The notes under the pieces are model-generated. The model did no database searches and was not told the DNA's origin. It saw only the letters and a program-made list of their open reading frames with translations. This document shows, piece by piece, positions 7,383-12,636 of a stretch of 12,636 nucleotides of DNA. The stretch covers positions 1 to 12,636 of the forward strand of contig CAAEOU010000061.1 in the NCBI GenBank assembly GCA_900757695.1, read 5' to 3'. The DNA comes from an uncultured Oscillospiraceae bacterium. Lineage in GTDB: Bacteria > Bacillota_A > Clostridia > Oscillospirales > Oscillospiraceae. The number at the start of each line of letters is the position of its first letter. The stretch's first letter is position 1. The position numbers and the translations under genes were made by a program.

Positions 7383-7413
7383 ATGGCCGGGAGAGCTTAT
7401 TTCTCCCGGCCAT
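7383..7413 (+). other. Stable hairpin between the lipoprotein and oxidoreductase genes
   Basis: A 12-bp perfect stem, ATGGCCGGGAGA (7383-7394) with TCTCCCGGCCAT (7402-7413), and a 7-nt loop, starting 21 nt after the lipoprotein stop. No U-tract follows, so it is a poor intrinsic terminator. It may stabilise the upstream mRNA 3' end or reduce read-through into the oxidoreductase gene. Confidence 0.6.
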
Positions 7414-7452
7414 TCCATGACATCTCCGAAAGAAAAGAAAGGCTGATAAACT

Positions 7453-9570
7453 ATGGCACGCTATGAGCATTTGCTCTCACCCTTAAAAATTGGCAATATC
7501 ACGCTGAAAAATCGTATGCTGAATTCCAAATGTGTCTCCTCTGACGAAATGGAGCCGGAGCTCTCCGGCCCCTTCTATGAGCATCTGGCCCGAAACGGCG
7601 CTGCACTGGTCTGCGTCGGCGTGGGCGCTCTGCCGGACTGCGATGGCAATTACAGCCGCATGGCCCCCTGTCATATGGATGACCCCAAGAGCCGCAAGGC
7701 CTATATGGAGATCATTGACAAGATCCATGCCCAGGGCAGCCTTGCCACTGCATCCATGATGGCCATCGAGCCTCAGAACGTGATGATCTCCGATGTTCCC
7801 GACTGGAATGCCATCCCCATGACCGGTGACTACTCCGCAAACCTCTTTGAAAAGCCCGCCATTTCCGCCCAGCGTCTGGAAGGCATGATTCAGGATTTTG
7901 TCAATGCCAGCGTCTACTTCAAGGGCATGGGATTTGACGGCGTTACCATCTATGCCTGCTACCGTGGCAGCATTCTGGCATGCAGCCTCAGCCCATGGTT
8001 CAACCACCGCACCGACAAATACGGCGGCAAAACCATGGAGGAGCGTGCCACACTGACACTGGAGGTATTCCGCCGCATCAAGGAAGCCTGTGGGCAGGAC
8101 TTCCTAATCGAGTGTCAGACCTCTGCCACAGAAGAAGGCGGCTATACGCTGGAGGACTGGCTTGGCTATTGCAAGCTCTGTGAGGGGCTGGTGGATATCT
8201 TCCAGATCCGTGGCTGGGACGGCTCTTACACCCATGTAAACAGCCATAATCTTCAGAAAAGCAATCCCTATAACCTCCAGTTTGCCGCAGCTGCAAAGGC
8301 CCGCGGCATCCGATGTGCCTTCTCCCCGGTTGGCGGCTTCCATGATCCCGACCTCATCGACCGGTTCATTGCAGAGGGAAAGTGTGACTGTGTCTCCATG
8401 GCTCGTGCCTTTATCTGTGATGAGCACTACTATGATAAGATCAAGGCCGGTCACGGCGAGGATATTACCCCCTGTCTGCTGTGCAACGGCTGCCATGGCA
8501 GCTTCTGCGCTGTAAACCCGCTGGCAGGCTACCACCACATGCTGGACCGCATGTTCCACCCCACCGGTGAAAAGAAGAAAATCGCCGTGATTGGCGGCGG
8601 ACCCGCAGGTATGCGTGCTGCCCTGTTCGGTGTAGAGCAGGGGCATGATGTCACCCTGTATGAAAAATCAGGTACACTTGGCGGCCAGCTGAAGTTTGCT
8701 GATTTTGTTGATTTCAAGTGGAATCTGATGGACTATAAGAACTGGCTGATCCGGGAGATCGGAAAATCCAATGTCACGGTACATCTCAATACCGAAGCCA
8801 CCCCGGAGCTTATGAAGAAGCAGGGCTATGACGTTATCATTGCCGCACTCGGTTCCAGTGCCAAGCGGATCCCCGTAGCAGGTGCGCAGGATCCCAAGAT
8901 ATGGCTGGCCGAAGACGTGTTTGGCCATGAGCAGGAGCTTGGGCATAACGCAGTGGTCATTGGCGGCGGAGACACCGGCCGTGAAGCAGCCCTGTATCTG
9001 GCAAAGGCCGGACATAAAACCACCCTTGTCACCCGTGGAGATGCCAAGCTCTTTGACGATCCCCATTCCAAGCGTGCCACGGAGCTGGACTATGAAAACG
9101 AGCCCAACTTCTCCTGCCTTGACAATGCAAAGACCGTAGCCGTCACCCCCACCAGTGTTACACTGGACGTAACACTGAATGTTCCGAAGCTGGATGGCGA
9201 CTTTGGCATGATGATGATGATGGCACACAAGGACGGCGCTCCTTCCGTCATGCCGGATTCCCGTCCCGAGGGCTTCCCGCCCCGTCAGGAGCCCTTTGAT
9301 CCTCATGCAGCCTTTGCAGAGGAAAACAGCGAACAGCCCAAAGGCCCCGGCGGCCCTCCCCCTATGCCCCAGATTGATAAATCCAAGCTGCCCCATGAGA
9401 CCCGCACGCTTACCTGTGATTCTGTCGTAATCTCCGGCGGACGTCAGGCGCTGAATGCAGACGCATTCCATGATGCAGCCCCCAAGGTCGTCACGATCGG
9501 CGACTGCTTCTATCCCGAGGGCATCCGTAACTGCAACAACACCGCCTATGCGGCGATCATGCAGCTGTAA
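7453..9570 (+). CDS. FMN/FAD/[4Fe-4S] oxidoreductase of the old yellow enzyme / 2,4-dienoyl-CoA reductase type
   Basis: A 705-residue cytoplasmic flavoenzyme. Residues 1-365 form an OYE-type FMN barrel (LLSPLKIGNITLKNRM at the start, SLSPWFNHRTDKYGG at 178-192, SMARAFICD at 315-323). A cysteine cluster, C341/C344/C347/C352, should hold [4Fe-4S]. Residues about 376-411 (IAVIGGGPAGMRAA…GTLGGQL) bind FAD, and 500-528 (AVVIGGGDTGREAA) bind NAD(P)H. VVTIGDCFYPEG at 679-690 is the C-terminal FAD motif. Relatives include FadH, BaiCD/BaiH and clostridial enoate reductases, which reduce activated C=C bonds. Oddities are a shortened Fe-S loop, Tyr residues where many members have His (IYACY, 166-170), and a Met/Pro-rich insertion (about 581-649). 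It lies 90 nt after the binding-protein gene in the same direction. The substrate cannot be named. Confidence 0.9.
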   Translation: MARYEHLLSPLKIGNITLKNRMLNSKCVSSDEMEPELSGPFYEHLARNGAALVCVGVGALPDCDGNYSRMAPCHMDDPKSRKAYMEIIDKIHAQGSLATASMMAIEPQNVMISDVPDWNAIPMTGDYSANLFEKPAISAQRLEGMIQDFVNASVYFKGMGFDGVTIYACYRGSILACSLSPWFNHRTDKYGGKTMEERATLTLEVFRRIKEACGQDFLIECQTSATEEGGYTLEDWLGYCKLCEGLVDIFQIRGWDGSYTHVNSHNLQKSNPYNLQFAAAAKARGIRCAFSPVGGFHDPDLIDRFIAEGKCDCVSMARAFICDEHYYDKIKAGHGEDITPCLLCNGCHGSFCAVNPLAGYHHMLDRMFHPTGEKKKIAVIGGGPAGMRAALFGVEQGHDVTLYEKSGTLGGQLKFADFVDFKWNLMDYKNWLIREIGKSNVTVHLNTEATPELMKKQGYDVIIAALGSSAKRIPVAGAQDPKIWLAEDVFGHEQELGHNAVVIGGGDTGREAALYLAKAGHKTTLVTRGDAKLFDDPHSKRATELDYENEPNFSCLDNAKTVAVTPTSVTLDVTLNVPKLDGDFGMMMMMAHKDGAPSVMPDSRPEGFPPRQEPFDPHAAFAEENSEQPKGPGGPPPMPQIDKSKLPHETRTLTCDSVVISGGRQALNADAFHDAAPKVVTIGDCFYPEGIRNCNNTAYAAIMQL
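9208..9222 (+). repeat. Five tandem ATG triplets inside the oxidoreductase gene
   Basis: Five in-frame ATG codons encode MMMMM (residues 586-590) at the start of the low-complexity insertion. Length change by replication slippage would stay in frame. Confidence 0.85.
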
Positions 9571-9590
9571 AGAACCGGAAGACAAAATTG

Positions 9591-9627
9591 GCGCTGTGCA
9601 TCCCCCAAAGATGCACAGCGCTTTTTT
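9591..9627 (+). terminator. Intrinsic terminator after the oxidoreductase, possibly bidirectional
   Basis: An 11-bp perfect stem GCGCTGTGCAT/ATGCACAGCGC (9591-9601, 9611-9621) with a 9-nt loop, then TTTTTT (9622-9627) on the plus strand. On the minus strand the same hairpin is followed by CAATTTTG, so it may also serve the convergent peptidase gene, which ends at 9638. Confidence 0.92.
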
Positions 9628-9637
9628 GAACCCTGTC

Positions 9638-10738
9638 TTATTCCGAATCACACATCAGGTGCTTTACCACCTGTGCCATGGTCTCCATCTCTCCCACCGT
9701 GGTATACTCCCGTACCGAGTGGATCTCATGCATTCCCGTTGCCAGTACAAGGCAGCGAATGCCATGTGCGGATAAAAAGCTGGCGTCACTGCCGCCACAG
9801 GCCCGAAGGAAGCACGGCTTCAGCCCTGCTCTTTCCGCCGCCCGATGGAAGCGCCTGCAAATAGGCTCCTCCGGCTCCACTGACCACGCTGTATAAACTG
9901 TGGAAAGCTCTAATTTACAGCTTCCCCCCGCTTTATCCGCTGCGTTTTGGAAGCACTGCGCCATATGATCCCGCTGTGCAATGGCCGATGCGTGCACCAA
10001 AGAACGGGTCTCCCCCTCCACAAAGCAGCGATCCGGCACAATATTGCCGCTGCCGCCGCCCTGAATAATGCCAATATTGGCCGTGGTATCCGCATCCACC
10101 CGGCCCAGCTTCATGTGGGAAATGGCATCCGCTGCCATCACCACCGCATTCACGCCGTCCTCCGGCTTTAACGCCGCATGAGAAGCCTTTCCCTCCATGG
10201 TGGCCATGACCCGGATGCCTGTGGGAGCTGCAAGGACAGCGCTGCCGATCTCACCGTCGGTATCCAGCACATAGGCTTCACGGGAACGGATCCGGCTGTA
10301 GTCCAGCCGCTGAGCCCCCTGCACAAAATATTCCTCACAGGCCGTAAAGATGATCTCAATATCCCGGTGGGGACACTTTTCCTGACGAATCCGGCGAACC
10401 GCCGCCAGCAGCTCTACAACGCCGGTGAGGTCATCTCCGCCAAGGATCGTTGTGCCGTCGGTGTGAATGGTACCATCCGGCTCCACCGTGATCTTTTTGT
10501 TCTCACAGGGCGTCACCGTGTCCATATGCGCCGTAAACAGGATCGGCTCCCCGGGCAGTGTCCCACGCAGAAAGCCGTAAAGACTGCCGCTGTGGGTCTC
10601 CGGAAACGCTTCATCCACTGAAACGGAAAAGCCCAGTTCCAAAAGCTTTTCCATCAGGCACTGCCGGATCTCCGTCTCATGCTTGGATGGCACGGAATAC
10701 GCAGCCAACTCTAAAAACTCCGAAAGAATCTGATCCAT
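9638..10738 (-). CDS. M20 family metallopeptidase, peptidase T-like
   Basis: A 366-residue cytoplasmic M20 metallopeptidase of the tripeptidase T-like group, which releases N-terminal residues from short peptides with two zinc ions. Metal and catalytic residues are complete: H71 and D73 (TAHMDTV), bridging D102 (LGGDDLTG), E135-E136 (ACEE), D161 (DTDGEIG) and H340 (EIHSVRE). The dimer-interface SHA (186-188) is also present. Length is slightly below classical PepT (about 410), as in PepT-like shorter proteins. ATG 10738 has a strong AGGAGGG ribosome site (10752-10746). The frame stays open upstream to 10783, but that stretch crosses the tRNA terminator. Only about 24 nt separate the terminator U-tract from the ATG, leaving little room for a promoter. 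Confidence 0.9.
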   Translation of the reverse strand: MDQILSEFLELAAYSVPSKHETEIRQCLMEKLLELGFSVSVDEAFPETHSGSLYGFLRGTLPGEPILFTAHMDTVTPCENKKITVEPDGTIHTDGTTILGGDDLTGVVELLAAVRRIRQEKCPHRDIEIIFTACEEYFVQGAQRLDYSRIRSREAYVLDTDGEIGSAVLAAPTGIRVMATMEGKASHAALKPEDGVNAVVMAADAISHMKLGRVDADTTANIGIIQGGGSGNIVPDRCFVEGETRSLVHASAIAQRDHMAQCFQNAADKAGGSCKLELSTVYTAWSVEPEEPICRRFHRAAERAGLKPCFLRACGGSDASFLSAHGIRCLVLATGMHEIHSVREYTTVGEMETMAQVVKHLMCDSE

Positions 10739-10762
10739 CTTACAGCCCTCCTGCATTTTGAT

Positions 10763-10793
10763 ATAAAAAAAGCGCCGACACATTGTCGGCGCT
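10763..10793 (-). terminator. Intrinsic terminator of tRNA-Gly
   Basis: A 10-bp perfect stem AGCGCCGACA/TGTCGGCGCT (10793-10784 with 10780-10771) with a 3-nt loop, followed on the minus strand by TTTTTTTAT. It begins directly after the tRNA CCA end. The downstream edge also holds TATATC (10765-10760) with a weak CCGACA 18 nt upstream, a possible embedded promoter for the peptidase gene. Confidence 0.92.
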
Positions 10794-10869
10794 TGGAGCG
10801 GGTGACGAGGCTCGAACTCGCTACCTCCACCTTGGCAAGGTGGCGCTCTACCAGATGAGCTACACCCGC
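10794..10869 (-). tRNA. tRNA-Gly (anticodon GCC), CCA encoded
   Basis: A 76-nt cloverleaf. The acceptor stem is GCGGGTG (10869-10863) with CACCCGC (10804-10798), followed by discriminator T and an encoded CCA (10796-10794). The anticodon arm is CACCT-TGCCA-AGGTG, with GCC in the loop. The T arm carries GTTCGAGCC, and the D arm is AGCTCATCTGGTAGAGC. Confidence 0.97.
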
Positions 10870-10883
10870 AACTCGCATGGCTT

Positions 10884-10911
10884 ATTATACAGGAATTTTT
10901 CAGAATGTCAA
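10884..10911 (-). promoter_or_regulatory. Promoter of tRNA-Gly
   Basis: On the minus strand, a perfect TTGACA (10911-10906), a 16-nt spacer and a perfect TATAAT (10889-10884). The start would be near 10877, a few bases before the tRNA 5' end. Confidence 0.9.
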
Positions 10912-10914
10912 GCG

Positions 10915-10963
10915 TTTTTTGAAATTTTATTTTCCTTTTTCGACTTTTCTATTTTCCGTTTTT
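10915..10963 (-). promoter_or_regulatory. Phased A-tracts (UP-element-like) upstream of the tRNA promoter
   Basis: On the minus strand, runs of four to six A occur with roughly 9-11 bp periodicity (tracts centred near 10917, 10927, 10938, 10947 and 10961) immediately upstream of the tRNA -35 box. Such tracts bend DNA and bind the RNA polymerase alpha subunit, a usual device at strong stable-RNA promoters. Confidence 0.5.
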
Positions 10964-10981
10964 CCTGCTCCCGGGCCGGGG

Positions 10982-11010
10982 TTGTAATTTCGCTGCACTT
11001 CGGCTATAAT
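10982..11010 (+). promoter_or_regulatory. Promoter of the DUF4364-HTH gene pair
   Basis: TTGTAA (10982-10987), a 17-nt spacer and a perfect TATAAT (11005-11010). The start would be near 11017, giving a leader of about 70 nt. It is divergent from the tRNA-Gly promoter. Confidence 0.7.
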
Positions 11011-11016
11011 GGTAGG

Positions 11017-11049
11017 GATCAGGCAGGAAGCTGCCGCTTCCCTGTGATC
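11017..11049 (+). other. Hairpin at the very 5' end of the DUF4364 leader
   Basis: GATCA-GG-CAGGAAGC, a TGCC loop, then GCTTCCCTG-TGATC: an imperfect stem of about 13 pairs with small bulges, beginning at the predicted transcription start. It may protect the 5' end. No known riboswitch motif was recognised. Confidence 0.4.
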
Positions 11050-11086
11050 TGATTTTGGACTACTGTAGCGAAAGGTGCGTGGGCAT

Positions 11087-11638
11087 ATGGAACCGCTGGG
11101 CTATCTGCACGATAAAATGGACGTAAAGGTGTTGGTGCTGTTTATTCTATCCCGGATCGACAGTCCTCTCCGTCTGGAAGACCTGTATGAAGTGGCCTAT
11201 CAGGATGACAGTCTCAATTATTTCACGCTGGTAGAGAGTCTGGGAGAGCTTCAGGAATCCGGCCACATCACCGCCGATGCCGAGGGCCGCTATTATATTA
11301 CCGAAAAGGGCCGCACGCAGGGCAGCTATGTAGAGGACTCATTGGCCGTGCCCGTGGTGCAGAAGGTCTCTGCCGCCATTGCCGATAAGATCAACCAGCT
11401 CCATCGGGAAAGCATGCTGTCCACCCAGACTATGCAGGACGAAAATGGCCGCTGGATCACCTCCGTCCACTATCGGGACGGCGACATGCCCATGATGAGC
11501 ATTTCTCTCATGGCCCCCAGTGAATCCATTGGCAAGGCTATGGCAGAAAATATGAAGCGGGATATCGGCATTCTCTACAAGACCGCCATGGACTGTGCCA
11601 CGGATAACCGCCCCCATCGAAAGGCGGAGTCAAAATGA
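11087..11638 (+). CDS. DUF4364 family protein
   Basis: A 183-residue soluble protein. The N-terminal half (VLVLFILSRIDSPLRLEDLYE…YFTLVESLGELQESGHI, about 14-63) reads as a winged-helix-like domain and matches my recollection of the clostridial DUF4364 family. This is followed by a mixed alpha/beta C-terminal part. The function is unknown; a DNA-binding or regulatory role is plausible from the fold only. The ATG at 11087 follows AAAGG (11071-11075) at 11 nt; a GTG at 11075 sits on the ribosome site and is less likely. The stop overlaps the next start as ATGA, so the two products are probably made together. Confidence 0.78.
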   Translation: MEPLGYLHDKMDVKVLVLFILSRIDSPLRLEDLYEVAYQDDSLNYFTLVESLGELQESGHITADAEGRYYITEKGRTQGSYVEDSLAVPVVQKVSAAIADKINQLHRESMLSTQTMQDENGRWITSVHYRDGDMPMMSISLMAPSESIGKAMAENMKRDIGILYKTAMDCATDNRPHRKAESK

Positions 11639-11883
11639 CCGTTGCCCCGGACGCCCATCGAAAAATCCGTGCGGAAATGGTGCGCTGCGGCTACACCATG
11701 GACACCCTCAGCGCCGGCACGCAGATTTCCCCGGAGGTTCTCCGCAGTATTTTAAGAGGACAGATCACCCGGATCTCCACACGGAACCTGTTTGCGCTGG
11801 CCCACGCCTTTGGGTATGAAACATCGGTATTTGTGGATCTTCTCTCCGGAAATGCCGCCTATCCCACCATCCCTTATGAATAA
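11635..11883 (+). CDS. Small helix-turn-helix (XRE-like) protein
   Basis: An 82-residue protein, nearly all of it one XRE-type helical domain. The core TMDTLSAGTQISPEVLRSIL (21-40) is the expected helix-turn-helix, followed by an ISTRNLFALAHAFG helix (46-59). It is likely a DNA-binding regulator, or a DNA-binding subunit working with the translationally coupled DUF4364 protein. No oligomerisation or ligand domain is present. It ends just before a strong terminator. Confidence 0.75.
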   Translation: MTVAPDAHRKIRAEMVRCGYTMDTLSAGTQISPEVLRSILRGQITRISTRNLFALAHAFGYETSVFVDLLSGNAAYPTIPYE

Positions 11884-11884
11884 C

Positions 11885-11932
11885 AACATGGCATACTGCA
11901 AAAGGAAGCAGTATGCCATGTTCTTTATTTTT
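11885..11932 (+). terminator. Intrinsic terminator between the convergent HTH gene and nrdR
   Basis: A 15-bp perfect stem AACATGGCATACTGC/GCAGTATGCCATGTT (11885-11899, 11908-11922), an 8-nt A/G loop, then CTTTATTTTT on the plus strand. It overlaps the last bases of nrdR. On the minus strand the tail is GTTATT, so it is weaker in that direction. Confidence 0.92.
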
Positions 11933-12380
11933 CAGCCAATATTTTATTGAGCTCGTTCATAAAGCTGTTGATATCCTTAAACTGCCGGTAAACCGAGGCA
12001 AACCGAACATAGCTGACCTCATCCAAAGGCTTCAGCCGCTCCATTACCAGCTCACCGATATAGTCGCTCTTTACCTCACGTTCCAGAGAGTTTTGAACGA
12101 TCTGCTCGATCTCCGCCGCAGCAGCCTCCAGCTTTGCCACAGGAACCGGACGCTTTTCACAGGCGCGAACCATGCCATTGAGGACCTTATTCCGGTCAAA
12201 GGTCTGGCGGCGTCCATCCTTTTTTACCACCACAATGGGCAGACTCTCTACCGTTTCATAGGTGGTAAACCGTCTTCCGCAGCCAAGGCACTCCCGGCGG
12301 CGGCGGATGGAAGTGCCGTCCTCTGAGCGTCTGGAATCCACGACTTTGCTCTCTTCTTCCCCGCAAAATGGGCATTTCAT
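11925..12380 (-). CDS. nrdR: Transcriptional repressor NrdR
   Basis: A 151-residue repressor of ribonucleotide reductase genes. It binds NrdR boxes according to whether ATP or dATP occupies its ATP-cone. The N-terminal zinc ribbon is intact (MKCPFCG with C3/C6, and [10 protein letters not shown] with C31/C34). The ATP-cone domain starts near [17 protein letters not shown] (50-66). Length is typical. The start at MKCPFCG is certain from the family and has GGGAGG (12396-12391) 9 nt upstream, although the frame is open further. No reductase gene is in the window. Confidence 0.97.
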   Translation of the reverse strand: MKCPFCGEEESKVVDSRRSEDGTSIRRRRECLGCGRRFTTYETVESLPIVVVKKDGRRQTFDRNKVLNGMVRACEKRPVPVAKLEAAAAEIEQIVQNSLEREVKSDYIGELVMERLKPLDEVSYVRFASVYRQFKDINSFMNELNKILAEK

Positions 12381-12419
12381 GAAAATCTGCCTCCCAACAA
12401 CCTTAGAATTCTTATGGTC

Positions 12420-12448
12420 AGTGTAACAAAACATTTGTTTTTTGTCCA
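12420..12448 (-). promoter_or_regulatory. Probable promoter of nrdR
   Basis: On the minus strand, TGGACA (12448-12443), a 17-nt spacer and TACACT (12425-12420). The spacer contains AACAAA-ACA-TTTGTT arms, a possible operator. I found no clear NrdR box here. Confidence 0.6.
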
Positions 12449-12492
12449 GTGTTTTCCCCGAAAATCCACGAATTTCAGGGATTTTATGTTCG

Positions 12493-12636
12493 CTACAGGA
12501 GTTTTCGCAGGCCAGGCAGTTTTTTCAGGCACCAAGTAACCGCCATGCCGCAGAGTACAACCATCCCTACCCACACAAGGCACGCAGGCAGCACATGGAG
12601 CTTTGGCTCCAGAGAAAGATACACACCATCCAGCAG
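12493..12636 (-). CDS. Unidentified membrane-anchored protein (C-terminal 47 residues)
   Basis: The frame entering at base 12636 reads [13 protein letters not shown], then a hydrophobic stretch [19 protein letters not shown] (one transmembrane helix), then [13 protein letters not shown] and a TAG stop (12495-12493). This predicts a C-terminal membrane anchor with a short basic tail on the cytoplasmic side. The body of the protein lies outside the window, so no family can be given. Confidence 0.6.
   Translation of the reverse strand: MLDGVYLSLEPKLHVLPACLVWVGMVVLCGMAVTWCLKKLPGLRKLL

Noticed and set aside
8668..9651. 327-residue minus-strand frame opposite the flavoenzyme
   Set aside because: It runs antisense through FAD/NAD motifs and through the terminator stem; no family resemblance.
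10739..10783. N-terminal extension of the M20 peptidase (MCRRFFYIKMQEGCK)
   Set aside because: The extension reads through the tRNA terminator hairpin; the internal ATG at 10738 has a strong ribosome site and begins the normal M20 N-terminus.
12381..12434. N-terminal extension of NrdR
   Set aside because: Family members begin at MKCPFCG, which here has its own ribosome site; the extension covers the probable promoter -10 box.
12596..12611. TGGAGC-TTTG-GCTCCA hairpin
   Set aside because: Short 6-bp stem inside the partial membrane-protein gene with no U-tract; likely chance.
1..12636. CRISPR array, insertion sequence, prophage or integrated element next to the tRNA
   Set aside because: No regularly spaced repeats, transposase or integrase, and no duplicated tRNA 3' end was found by eye; tRNA-Gly flanks are ordinary genes.

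Overview
The window looks like chromosome of a strictly anaerobic, moderately GC-rich Clostridia member, most likely a gut Oscillospiraceae/Ruminococcaceae relative. This is an inference from a DUF4364-type protein, a type A RNase P RNA, the MurD sequence style, several zinc/cobalt aminopeptidases and an Fe-S flavin enoate-reductase-like enzyme. I see no transposase, phage gene, integrase or CRISPR array, and base composition is even across the window.

Left part (1-4783, minus strand): one tight operon read right to left. A clear sigma-A promoter drives murD. Three consecutive M42-family metallopeptidase genes follow, then a PLP-dependent methionine gamma-lyase/aluminium-resistance-type gene cut by the window edge. 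The genes overlap by TGATG, GTGA and ATGA junctions or are 2 nt apart, so translation is probably coupled. The outer two M42 proteins keep all metal ligands and the catalytic Glu pair. The middle one has lost most of them and looks like a pseudo-enzyme. An 11-bp perfect tandem repeat sits exactly on the murD/M42 junction; losing one copy would fuse the two proteins in frame.

Centre (4838-9627, plus strand): rnpB is divergent from murD, with a near-consensus promoter and a strong terminator. Next come a lipoprotein solute-binding protein with no transporter genes beside it, and a 705-residue FMN/FAD/[4Fe-4S] oxidoreductase of the old yellow enzyme/2,4-dienoyl-CoA reductase type with an odd Met/Pro-rich insertion. 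These two may form an uptake-plus-reduction pair for an unknown small molecule.

Right part (9638-12636): a peptidase-T-like M20 gene and tRNA-Gly(GCC) on the minus strand, with the tRNA terminator almost touching the peptidase start. A divergent, promoter-led pair on the plus strand encodes a DUF4364 protein and a small HTH protein. It converges on nrdR (minus). The last 144 bases are the C-terminus of an unidentified membrane-anchored protein.

The strongest candidate for something undescribed is the murD-led triple-M42 operon with a catalytically degenerate central paralog, which suggests a hetero-oligomeric M42 particle.
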